A program made the position numbers and the translations under genes. A stretch of DNA of 64,000 bases. Origin: Chrysoperla carnea. Taxonomy: Eukaryota > Arthropoda > Insecta > Neuroptera > Chrysopidae. Every line of letters starts with the position of its first letter. The stretch's first letter is position 1. The notes beneath the pieces are model-generated. The model did not search any database and had not been told where the DNA came from. It was given only the letters and a program-made list of their open reading frames with translations. The DNA is taken from contig NC_058338.1 in the NCBI RefSeq assembly GCF_905475395.1, positions 46,597,935 through 46,661,934 on the forward strand, in the 5' to 3' direction. Positions 35,415 through 48,200 of this stretch are shown here, piece by piece.

Positions 35415-38400
35415 TGCGGGTGTTTTATGGAAAATTGACAATAACTTTTTTCAGCAAAATAAAATTTTTTTTTAAGGTAATTTTTTGGAATAACGAATCT
35501 ATTTCGAAACTATCTATCATCATTAGAAAAGCGTTTGAAAATTATTTTGTGAATTTTAGTTGAATTTTAAAATGGATATTTTTCTTATAGAATAGTCATG
35601 TTTTTTGAAAAACGTCATAATTTTCTTTAGCAAAATAAGTTTTTCGTTTAATAAAATTTTCTCGATAAATGAAAGGCTATTGAAACATTTAAGCATTATT
35701 AGATGACTGTTTGAAAACCATACCATATCTTAAATGAAAGTATAATATGAACATTGTTAAAAAATTAGCGGGTGTTTTTTGGAAAAGTGACAATAACTTT
35801 TTTCAGCAAAATAAAATTTTTTTTTAAGGTAATTTTTTGGAATAACGAATCTATTTCGAAACTATCTATCATCATTAGAAAAGCGTTTGAAAATTATTTT
35901 GTGAATTTTAGTTGAATTTTAAAATGGATATTTTTCTTATAGAATAGTCATGTTTTTTGAAAAACGTCATAATTTTCTTTAGCAAAATAAGTTTTTCGTT
36001 TAATAAAATTTTCTCGATAAATGAAAGGCTATTGAAACATTTAAGCATTATTAGATGACTGTTTGAAAACCATACCATATCTTAAATGAAAGTATAATAT
36101 GAACATTGTTAAAAAATTAGCGGGTGTTTTTTGGAAAAGTGACAATAACTTTTTTCAGCAAAATAAAATTTTTTTTTAAGGTAATTTTTTGGAATAACGA
36201 ATCTATTTCGAAACTATCTATCATCATTAGAAAAGCGTTTGAAAATTATTTTGTGAATTTTAGTTGAATTTTAAAATGGATATTTTTCTTATAGAATAGT
36301 CATGTTTTTTGAAAAACGTCATAATTTTCTTTAGCAAAATAAGTTTTTCGTTTAATAAAATTTTCTCGATAAATGAAAGGCTATTGAAACATTTAAGCAT
36401 TATTAGATGACTGTTTGAAAACCATACCATATCTTAAATGAAAGTATAATATGAACATTGTTAAAAAATTAGCGGGTGTTTTTTGGAAAAGTGACAATAA
36501 CTTTTTTCAGCAAAATAAAATTTTTTTTTAAGGTAATTTTTTGGAATAACGAATCTATTTCGAAACTATCTATCATCATTAGAAAAGCGTTTGAAAATTA
36601 TTTTGTGAATTTTAGTTGAATTTTAAAATGGATATTTTTCTTATAGAATAGTCATGTTTTTTGAAAAACGTCATAATTTTCTTTAGCAAAATAAGTTTTT
36701 CGTTTAATAAAATTTTCTCGATAAATGAAAGGCTATTGAAACATTTAAGCATTATTAGATGACTGTTTGAAAACCATACCATATCTTAAATGAAAGTATA
36801 ATATGAACATTGTTAAAAAATTAGCGGGTGTTTTTTGGAAAAGTGACAATAACTTTTTTCAGCAAAATAAAATTTTTTTTTAAGGTAATTTTTTGGAATA
36901 ACGAATCTATTTCGAAACTATCTATCATCATTAGAAAAGCGTTTGAAAATTATTTTGTGAATTTTAGTTGAATTTTAAAATGGATATTTTTCTTATAGAA
37001 TAGTCATGTTTTTTGAAAAACGTCATAATTTTCTTTAGCAAAATAAGTTTTTCGTTTAATAAAATTTTCTCGATAAATGAAAGGCTATTGAAACATTTAA
37101 GCATTATTAGATGACTGTTTGAAAACCATACCATATCTTAAATGAAAGTATAATATGAACATTGTTAAAAAATTAGCGGGTGTTTTTTGGAAAAGTGACA
37201 ATAACTTTTTTCAGCAAAATAAAATTTTTTTTTAAGGTAATTTTTTGGAATAACGAATCTATTTCGAAACTATCTATCATCATTAGAAAAGCGTTTGAAA
37301 ATTATTTTGTGAATTTTAGTTGAATTTTAAAATGGATATTTTTCTTATAGAATAGTCATGTTTTTTGAAAAACGTCATAATTTTCTTTAGCAAAATAAGT
37401 TTTTCGTTTAATAAAATTTTCTCGATAAATGAAAGGCTATTGAAACATTTAAGCATTATTAGATGACTGTTTGAAAACCATACCATATCTTAAATGAAAG
37501 TATAATATGAACATTGTTAAAAAATTAGCGGGTGTTTTTTGGAAAAGTGACAATAACTTTTTTCAGCAAAATAAAATTTTTTTTTAAGGTAATTTTTTGG
37601 AATAACGAATCTATTTCGAAACTATCTATCATCATTAGAAAAGCGTTTGAAAATTATTTTGTGAATTTTAGTTGAATTTTAAAATGGATATTTTTCTTAT
37701 AGAATAGTCATGTTTTTTGAAAAACGTCATAATTTTCTTTAGCAAAATAAGTTTTTCGTTTAATAAAATTTTCTCGATAAATGAAAGGCTATTGAAACAT
37801 TTAAGCATTATTAGATGACTGTTTGAAAACCATACCATATCTTAAATGAAAGTATAATATGAACATTGTTAAAAAATTAGCGGGTGTTTTTTGGAAAAGT
37901 GACAATAACTTTTTTCAGCAAAATAAAATTTTTTTTTAAGGTAATTTTTTGGAATAACGAATCTATTTCGAAACTATCTATCATCATTAGAAAAGCGTTT
38001 GAAAATTATTTTGTGAATTTTAGTTGAATTTTAAAATGGATATTTTTCTTATAGAATAGTCATGTTTTTTGAAAAACGTCATAATTTTCTTTAGCAAAAT
38101 AAGTTTTTCGTTTAATAAAATTTTCTCGATAAATGAAAGGCTATTGAAACATTTAAGCATTATTAGATGACTGTTTGAAAACCATACCATATCTTAAATG
38201 AAAGTATAATATGAACATTGTTAAAAAATTAGCGGGTGTTTTTTGGAAAAGTGACAATAACTTTTTTCAGCAAAATAAAATTTTTTTTTAAGGTAATTTT
38301 TTGGAATAACGAATCTATTTCGAAACTATCTATCATCATTAGAAAAGCGTTTGAAAATTATTTTGTGAATTTTAGTTGAATTTTAAAATGGATATTTTTC

Positions 38401-41400
38401 TTATAGAATAGTCATGTTTTTTGAAAAACGTCATAATTTTCTTTAGCAAAATAAGTTTTTCGTTTAATAAAATTTTCTCGATAAATGAAAGGCTATTGAA
38501 ACATTTAAGCATTATTAGATGACTGTTTGAAAACCATACCATATCTTAAATGAAAGTATAATATGAACATTGTTAAAAAATTAGCGGGTGTTTTTTGGAA
38601 AAGTGACAATAACTTTTTTCAGCAAAATAAAATTTTTTTTTAAGGTAATTTTTTGGAATAACGAATCTATTTCGAAACTATCTATCATCATTAGAAAAGC
38701 GTTTGAAAATTATTTTGTGAATTTTAGTTGAATTTTAAAATGGATATTTTTCTTATAGAATAGTCATGTTTTTTGAAAAACGTCATAATTTTCTTTAGCA
38801 AAATAAGTTTTTCGTTTAATAAAATTTTCTCGATAAATGAAAGGCTATTGAAACATTTAAGCATTATTAGATGACTGTTTGAAAACCATACCATATCTTA
38901 AATGAAAGTATAATATGAACATTGTTAAAAAATTAGCGGGTGTTTTTTGGAAAAGTGACAATAACTTTTTTCAGCAAAATAAAATTTTTTTTTAAGGTAA
39001 TTTTTTGGAATAACGAATCTATTTCGAAACTATCTATCATCATTAGAAAAGCGTTTGAAAATTATTTTGTGAATTTTAGTTGAATTTTAAAATGGATATT
39101 TTTCTTATAGAATAGTCATGTTTTTTGAAAAACGTCATAATTTTCTTTAGCAAAATAAGTTTTTCGTTTAATAAAATTTTCTCGATAAATGAAAGGCTAT
39201 TGAAACATTTAAGCATTATTAGATGACTGTTTGAAAACCATACCATATCTTAAATGAAAGTATAATATGAACATTGTTAAAAAATTAGCGGGTGTTTTTT
39301 GGAAAAGTGACAATAACTTTTTTCAGCAAAATAAAATTTTTTTTTAAGGTAATTTTTTGGAATAACGAATCTATTTCGAAACTATCTATCATCATTAGAA
39401 AAGCGTTTGAAAATTATTTTGTGAATTTTAGTTGAATTTTAAAATGGATATTTTTCTTATAGAATAGTCATGTTTTTTGAAAAACGTCATAATTTTCTTT
39501 AGCAAAATAAGTTTTTCGTTTAATAAAATTTTCTCGATAAATGAAAGGCTATTGAAACATTTAAGCATTATTAGATGACTGTTTGAAAACCATACCATAT
39601 CTTAAATGAAAGTATAATATGAACATTGTTAAAAAATTAGCGGGTGTTTTTTGGAAAAGTGACAATAACTTTTTTCAGCAAAATAAAATTTTTTTTTAAG
39701 GTAATTTTTTGGAATAACGAATCTATTTCGAAACTATCTATCATCATTAGAAAAGCGTTTGAAAATTATTTTGTGAATTTTAGTTGAATTTTAAAATGGA
39801 TATTTTTCTTATAGAATAGTCATGTTTTTTGAAAAACGTCATAATTTTCTTTAGCAAAATAAGTTTTTCGTTTAATAAAATTTTCTCGATAAATGAAAGG
39901 CTATTGAAACATTTAAGCATTATTAGATGACTGTTTGAAAACCATACCATATCTTAAATGAAAGTATAATATGAACATTGTTAAAAAATTAGCGGGTGTT
40001 TTTTGGAAAAGTGACAATAACTTTTTTCAGCAAAATAAAATTTTTTTTTAAGGTAATTTTTTGGAATAACGAATCTATTTCGAAACTATCTATCATCATT
40101 AGAAAAGCGTTTGAAAATTATTTTGTGAATTTTAGTTGAATTTTAAAATGGATATTTTTCTTATAGAATAGTCATGTTTTTTGAAAAACGTCATAATTTT
40201 CTTTAGCAAAATAAGTTTTTCGTTTAATAAAATTTTCTCGATAAATGAAAGGCTATTGAAACATTTAAGCATTATTAGATGACTGTTTGAAAACCATACC
40301 ATATCTTAAATGAAAGTATAATATGAACATTGTTAAAAAATTAGCGGGTGTTTTTTGGAAAAGTGACAATAACTTTTTTCAGCAAAATAAAATTTTTTTT
40401 TAAGGTAATTTTTTGGAATAACGAATCTATTTCGAAACTATCTATCATCATTAGAAAAGCGTTTGAAAATTATTTTGTGAATTTTAGTTGAATTTTAAAA
40501 TGGATATTTTTCTTATAGAATAGTCATGTTTTTTGAAAAACGTCATAATTTTCTTTAGCAAAATAAGTTTTTCGTTTAATAAAATTTTCTCGATAAATGA
40601 AAGGCTATTGAAACATTTAAGCATTATTAGATGACTGTTTGAAAACCATACCATATCTTAAATGAAAGTATAATATGAACATTGTTAAAAAATTAGCGGG
40701 TGTTTTTTGGAAAAGTGACAATAATTTTTTTTTAAGGTAATTTTTTGGAATAACGAATCTATTTCGAAACTATCTATCATCATTAGAAAAGCGTTTGAAA
40801 ATTATTTTGTGAATTTTAGTTGAATTTTAAAATGGATATTTTTCTTATAGAATAGTCATGTTTTTTGAAAAACGTCATAATTTTCTTTAGCAAAATAAGT
40901 TTTTCGTTTAATAAAATTTTCTCGATAAATGAAAGGCTATTGAAACATTTAAGCATTATTAGATGACTGTTTGAAAACCATACCATATCTTAAATGAAAG
41001 TATAATATGAACATTGTTAAAAAATTAGCGGGTGTTTTTTGGAAAAGTGACAATAATTTTTTTTTAAGGTAATTTTTTGGAATAACGAATCTATTTCGAA
41101 ACTATCTATCATCATTAGAAAAGCGTTTGAAAATTATTTTGTGAATTTTAGTTGAATTTTAAAATGGATATTTTTCTTATAGAATAGTCATGTTTTTTGA
41201 AAAACGTCATAATTTTCTTTAGCAAAATAAGTTTTTCGTTTAATAAAATTTTCTCGATAAATGAAAGGCTATTGAAACATTTAAGCATTATTAGATGACT
41301 GTTTGAAAACCATACCATATCTTAAATGAAAGTATAATATGAACATTGTTAAAAAATTAGCGGGTGTTTTTTGGAAAAGTGACAATAACTTTTTTCAGCA

Positions 41401-41739
41401 AAATAAAATTTTTTTTTAAGGTAATTTTTTGGAATAACGAATCTATTTCGAAACTATCTATCATCATTAGATAAGCGTTTGAAAATTATTTTGTGAATTT
41501 TAGTTGAATTTTAAAATGGATATTTATCTTATAGAATAGTCATGTTTTTTGAAAAACGTCATAATTTTCTTTAGCAAAATAAGTTTTTCGTTTAGTAAAA
41601 TTTTCTCGATAAATGAAAGGCTATTGAAACATTTAAGCATTATTAGAATAGTGTTTGAAAATTAATTTCAATGATTCCAATATCTTAAATGAAAGTATAA
41701 TATGAACATTGTTAAAAAATTAGCGGGTGTTTTTTGGAA
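35415..41739 (+). repeat. 352-bp tandem array, left arm (18 units)
   Basis: Unit starts, taken at the motif gcgggtgtttttt, fall at 35,415, 35,767, 36,119, 36,471 and so on every 352 bp to 40,695. Two 332-bp units follow (both lack the same 20 bp after 'gacaataa'), then a 363-bp edge variant from 41,359, then a partial unit. Units 2-15 look identical by eye. Each unit is an old dimer: its first half ('tttttggaaaagtgacaata...') and second half ('tttttgaaaaacgtcataat...') align with each other over about 174 bp. No open frame runs through the unit. Confidence 0.93.
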
Positions 41740-42825
41740 ATTTCCACTTCGAAAAATGAATAATGTATACTTTGTATAATTAATTAAAAAATTTTTTTCA
41801 ATTGTCGCGCTAATTTTGCACGTTACGATAAAATTAGTTATAAAAACAAATATCTTGGAGTAATTCAATGGTCTGGTACTGTACCTGGTACCTAACATTT
41901 TTTTGTAACGTACTCCTACACACGCACTACATATTTATTTATTATATTTTTGTTTTGTTTCAATGTTCAATAAAATGGGCCAAGAGCGTTTTCTTGGTGT
42001 GAGAACTTCGCCATAAATTAATCTATCAATAAGTTGTTCTTGAAAAAAATCTACAGCATAGTTTTTTAAGTTATGATGTTGTAACATGATAACTACACAA
42101 CTAGATCGTGTTTTGTTAATAGAAATTGCATTTATATGTTACCTTTGATTCCATTAATCCTTAATTGCACTAAAAATATCAATTTAATCACGATTTCGAA
42201 ATATTAATGCACTTTTACTTACACATCTTTCACTCTTCAATATTTTTTATCTCACATGAACTTCACAGAAATTGAAATTTCAACACTATAGATATTTAAT
42301 TTTTGCACTTTTAAAACTAAGGTATACAAACACATTAGAACAATTAACAAACTGGTAAATTTAAACAACAATATAAGCAAGAGATTTAAACGATTAAATT
42401 TTATAATTGTTATTTTCAACAACAAAACTTATGTTAACATTTTTTTACATGTATAATTCACCAACTTAAATTTAACATCATAATTCATAATTGGAAATAT
42501 ATTTTTTTTAATAAATACACATCAAATATAATTTTATTTATAAATAGTGTTTTTGAAACTATACCCTTCGATATTTTGTATGTGCGCATGCATATGACTT
42601 GTTTTAACAAAGTACATTTGTTTGGTGTGAAATAGTAATAAATATTTTTTTTAAAATATGCATTACCATAGACATGAAAAAATAATTTTTTTCTGGATTG
42701 GAATGGAAGAATTTTATTAAAATCTTTTAATATAAAAATATAAGTCCAAGAAAATTGTCAAATGTTTGTAGTTTCTTGAAATTACAAGATCAGCCATTTA
42801 TAAACGTACAGTCATGTTTTTCACT
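41740..42825 (+). repeat. Foldback inner domain, left arm
   Basis: Non-tandem segment from 'tccacttcgaaaaatgaa' to 'cgtacagtcatgtttttcact'. It pairs with 44,201-45,280 in reverse complement, with more mismatches and small indels than the outer domains. A minus-strand frame at 41,668-41,898 is a chance product. Confidence 0.8.
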
Positions 42826-44200
42826 GTAAATGAAAATTTTCGGAAATTGTATTATCGCCTAAAAAATTATACATATATTTTTCAATATTTATATGCAATA
42901 CAATCGCACTTATGTGTCACTATTAATAAAAAAATTTTAACAAAAAAAAATCCGACATCAAAAATTTCAAAACAAATTAATATGCACTCTAGTGAAAAGT
43001 ACAACAAGTGAAAACAAACAATTGACTGAGTTAATTGTTTAAATACCATGCATAGTCAGTGTTGATTTCTTTATCACATAACACATACAAACATGTGACA
43101 CATACATAACTGATAATCAAGTATAGTACATATTATAAAATTTCCGCCTAATTGGCGCCTTCACGGATAAACAGTAATGTTTACGAAAAAATGTTTCAGA
43201 CAAAAGTTGTTTAATTTTTGATAAGGAACATTTTTTACACTTAAACTTTTGTTCTATCTCTAGCGGTTTACAAGATGGGTCCTACGGACCCAAGACCCAA
43301 TTGACCGATCGTGTCCACAGACGGACGGCCGGTCGGACGGACGGACGGACGGACAACCGGAAATGGACTAATTAGGTGGTTTTATGAACACCTAGGACAA
43401 AATTTTTTTTCTAGCACCATTATTTTTAAGCGTTACAAACTTGGGGCTAAACTTAATATACTATGCCTATTTCATATATACATGGTATAAAAATAACGAT
43501 TATGTAATTATTGTTTTTTGAGAGTCGGTGCATGTCAAGGAAACAACTGTCACAGAACAACAAAATAGTTTGCTACATTAACTTGGCTGACACCGGCTCC
43601 AAAAATAACATAATTGTAACTACATTATGTTACCGTTTTCTATTTTTAGTTTTAGTGCATATTAATTTGTTTTGAAATTTTGTGAGTTTTGTTAATCTGA
43701 AGTACCACCACGAATTGATTTGTCATTTACAAAGAGTCATCGAAATCCGTTGGAGTGACATTGAGTAATTAGTGCATTGGTGTCGCACATACTTAATACA
43801 AATTTAACACTTCTATGATTTTCTCATGCATTCCATTACCAGAATTGGGCCAACTTGAAATGGGAAGAGAAGCACCAGCTTTTAAAAAGAAAAAGTTCAA
43901 AAATAAAAAAAATAATACAGTCGAATTGAGCACATCCTACTTTTTTGTTTGACGTCGGTTAAAAATCAGGGTCTACCGGATTGTTGGAATGTTCGGAGGA
44001 CAGAATTGTATAGAATTACGCATAATAGTTATCGTGAGTGAAACGAAAATAATCTTTTTGGATAAAGAAAATCATCACTGGTCGTTACTGTGATTTTTAA
44101 TAATGTCAGATTAGTAATATTGTATTGTATAGGAATATTGAAAATATAAGTACCTACAAATTTTCAGGTGTTGTAATAAAACAGATTCCGAAAATGAGAG
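42826..44200. other. Central loop of the foldback element
   Basis: 1,375 bp of sequence not shared between the arms. It contains a family A dispersed repeat (43,152-43,493) and a small imperfect inverted repeat at 43,500-43,620 (gagtcggtg ... caccggctcc). The rest is AT-rich with no transposase-like frame. The 65-codon frame at 42,814-43,011 straddles the arm boundary and is not convincing. Confidence 0.7.
43152..43493 (-). repeat. Dispersed repeat family A, copy 3 (inside the foldback loop)
   Basis: Same block order as 2,825-3,180: 'cttcacggataaacag', 'tgtttacgaaaaaat', 'acttttgttctatctc', 'gcggtttacaagat', 'cccaagacccaatt', (GGAC)n at 43,330-43,352, 'aagcgttacaaacttgg' and 'ggctaaactta', ending in 'catggtataaaaa'. 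Its presence in the loop means it either inserted after the foldback formed or was captured. Confidence 0.7.
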
Positions 44201-45280
44201 AGTGAAAAACATGACTGTACGTTGAGGCTGATCTTGTAATTTCAAGAAACTACAAACATTTGAAAATTTTCCTGGACTTTATTTTAAAAGATTTTAATAA
44301 AATTCTTCTATTACAATCCAGAAAAAAAAAATTATCTTTTCATGTCTATGGTATTGTATATTTTAAAAAAAATATTACTACTATACATTAACACCAAAAA
44401 AGTGTACTTTGGTTAAGAAAGTCATATACATGCGCACTTTTATCATACAAAATATCGAAGGGTATATTTTCAAAAACACTATTTATAAATAAAATTATAT
44501 TTGATGTGTATTTATTAAAAAAATATATTTCCAATTATGAATTATGATGTTAAATTTAAGTTGGTGAATTATACATGTAAAAAAATGTTAACATAAGTTT
44601 TGTTGTTGAAAATAACAATTATAAAATTTAATCGTTTAAATCTCTTGCTTATATTGTTGTTTAAATTTACCAGTTTGTTAATTGTTCTAATGTGTTTGTA
44701 TACCTTAGTTTTAAAAGTGCAAAAATTAAATATCTATAGTGTTGAAATTTCAATTTCTGTGAAGTTCATGTGAGATAAAAAATATTGAAGAGTGAAAGAT
44801 GTGTAAGTAAAAGTGCATTAATATTTCGAAATCGTGATTAAATTGATATTTTTAGTGCAATTAAGGATTAATGGAATCAAAGGTAACATATAAATGCAAT
44901 TTCTATTAACAAAAACAAGACCCAGTTATGTGGTTATCATGTTACACATCATAACTTAAAAAACTATGCTGCAGATTTTTTTTCAAGAACAACTTATTGA
45001 TAGATTAATTTATGGCGAAGTTTAATTTATACCGAGAAAAAGCTCTTGGCCCATTTTATTGAACATAGAAACAAAACTTATAAATATGTAGTGCGTGTGT
45101 ATGAGTACATTACAAAAAAATTTTTTGTACCAAGTACAGTACGAGACCATTAAATTACTCCAAGCATATTTGTTTTTATTTCTTATTTTATCGTAACGTG
45201 CAAAATTAGCGCGACAATTGAACAATTTTTTTAAAATTAATTATACAAAGTATACATATTTTATTTTTCGAAGTGGCTTG
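44201..45280 (-). repeat. Foldback inner domain, right arm
   Basis: Reverse-complement partner of 41,740-42,825. Examples are 'ggctgatcttgtaatttcaa' against 'ttgaaattacaagatcagcc', and 'aagtggctt' against the left 'tccacttcg'. The frame at 45,022-45,225 on the minus strand is the mirror of non-coding left-arm DNA. Confidence 0.8.
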
Positions 45281-48200
45281 AGGAAGTCTCCGTTTGATAA
45301 TTTTACAAAATAAAAAGATAACTTTAATTAAAAACCCCTCAAAAGTTAGCAAACAATGACTAATTCTAGACAGAATGTTTCGAAATGCATTTGTTATTCC
45401 AAAAAATTATCTTAAAAAAAAATTTTATTTTGCAGAAAAAAATTATTGCCAATTTTCCAAAAAACACCCGCTAATTTTTTAACAATGTTCATATTATACT
45501 TTCATTTAAGATATTGGAATCATTGAAATTAATTTTCAAACACTATTCTAATAATGCTTAAATGTTTCAATTGCCTTTCATTTATCGAGAAAATTTTATT
45601 AAACGAAAAACTTATTTTTCTAAAGAAAATTATGACGTTTTTCAAAAAACATGACTATTCTATAAGATAAATACCCATTTTAAAATTCAACTAAAATTCA
45701 CAAAATAATTTTCAAACGCTTATCTAATGATGATAGATAGTTTCGAAATAGATTCGTTATTCCAAAAAATTACCTTAAAAAAAAATTTTATTTTGCTGAA
45801 AAAAGTTATTGTCACTTTTCCAAAAAACACCCGCTAATTTTTTAACAATGTTCATATTATACTTTCATTTAAGATATGGTATGGTTTTCAAACAGTCATC
45901 TAATAATGCTTAAATGTTTCAATAGCCTTTCATTTATCGAGAAAATTTTATTAAACGAAAAACTTATTTTGCTAAAGAAAATTATGACGTTTTTCAAAAA
46001 ACATGACTATTCTATAAGAAAAATATCCATTTTAAAATTCAACTAAAATTCACAAAATAATTTTCAAACGCTTTTCTAATGATGATAGATAGTTTCGAAA
46101 TAGATTCGTTATTCCAAAAAATTACGTTAAAAAAAAATTTTATTTTGCTGAAAAAAGTTATTGTCACTTTTCCAAAAAACACCCGCTAATTTTTTAACAA
46201 TGTTCATATTATACTTTCATTTAAGATATGGTATGGTTTTCAAACAGTCATCTAATAATGCTTAAATGTTTCAATAGACTTTCATTTATCGAGAAAATTT
46301 TATTAAACGAAAAACTTATTTTGCTAAAGAAAATTATGACGTTTTTCAAAAAACATGACTATTCTATAAGAAAAATATCCATTTTAAAATTCAACTAAAA
46401 TTCACAAAATAATTTTCAAACGCTTTTCTAATGATGATAGATAGTTTCGAAATAGATTCGTTATTCCAAAAAATTACCTTAAAAAAAAATTATATTTTGC
46501 TGAAAAAAGTTATTGTCACTTTTCCAAAAAACACCCGCTAATTTTTTAACAATGTTCATATTATACTTTCTTTAAGATATGGTATGGTTTTCAAACAGTC
46601 ATCTAATAATGCTTAAATGTTTCAATAGCCTTTCATTTATCGAGAAAATTTTATTAAACGAAAAACTTATTTTGCTAAAGAAAATTATGACGTTTTTCAA
46701 AAAACATGACTATTCTATAAGAAAAATATCCATTTTAAAATTCAACTAAAATTCACAAAATAATTTTCAAACGCTTTTCTAATGATGATAGATAGTTTCG
46801 AAATAGATTCGTTATTCCAAAAAATTACCTTAAAAAAAAATTTTATTTTGCTGAAAAAAGTTATTGTCACTTTTCCAAAAAACACCCGCTAATTTTTTAA
46901 CAATGTTCATATTATACTTTCATTTAAGATATGGTATGGTTTTCAAACAGTCATCTAATAATGCTTAAATGTTTCAATAGCCTTTCATTTATCGAGAAAA
47001 TTTTATTAAACGAAAAACTTATTTTGCTAAAGAAAATTATGACGTTTTTCAAAAAACATGACTATTCTATAAGATAAATATCCATTTTAAAATTCAACTA
47101 AAATTCACAAAATAATTTTCAAACGCTTTTCTAATGATGATAGATAGTTTCGAAATAGATTCGTTATTCCAAAAAATTACCTTAAAAAAAAATTTTATTT
47201 TGCTGAAAAAAGTTATTGTCACTTTTCCAAAAAACACCCGCTAATTTTTTAACAATGTTCATATTATACTTTCATTTAAGATATGGTATGGTTTTCAAAC
47301 AGTCATCTAATAATGCTTAAATGTTTCAATAGCCTTTCATTTATCGAGAAAATTTTATTAAACGAAAAACTTATTTTGCTAAAGAAAATTATGACGTTTT
47401 TCAAAAAACATGACTATTCTATAAGAAAAATATCCATTTTAAAATTCAACTAAAATTCACAAAATAATTTTCAAACGCTTTTCTAATGATGATAGATAGT
47501 TTCGAAATAGATTCGTTATTCCAAAAAATTACCTTAAAAAAAAATTTTATTTTGCTGAAAAAAGTTATTGTCACTTTTCCAAAAAACACCCGCTAATTTT
47601 TTAACAATGTTCATATTATACTTTCATTTAAGATATGGTATGGTTTTCAAACAGTCATCTAATAATGCTTAAATGTTTCAATAGCCTTTCATTTATCGAG
47701 AAAATTTTATTAAACGAAAAACTTATTTTGCTAAAGAAAATTATGACGTTTTTCAAAAAACATGACTATTCTATAAGATAAATATCCATTTTAAAATTCA
47801 ACTAAAATTCACAAAATAATTTTCAAACGCTTATCTAATGATGATAGATAGTTTCGAAATAGATTCGTTATTCCAAAAAATTACCTTAAAAAAAAATTTT
47901 ATTTTGCTGAAAAAAATTATTGTCAATTTTCGAAAAACACCCGCTAATTTTTTAACAATGTACTTATATTAGATAGGGTAATCATTGAAAATAGTAGCCA
48001 AACGGTGACCAATTCTACCGAAATTGTTTCAATAGCCTTTCATTTATCAAGAAAATTTGCTTAAAAGAAAAAGTTATTTTGCTAAAGAAAATTATGACGT
48101 TTTCCAAACATGACTATTCTATAAGATAAATACCCATTTTAAAATTCAACTAAAATTCACTATATAGTTTTCAAACACTGATCTAATGGTGCTTAAATGT

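Noticed and set aside
35415..41739. Regular repeats resembling a CRISPR array
   Set aside because: Units are 352 bp, contiguous and without unique spacers, in a eukaryotic intron-like context. It is a tandem satellite within a transposon arm.
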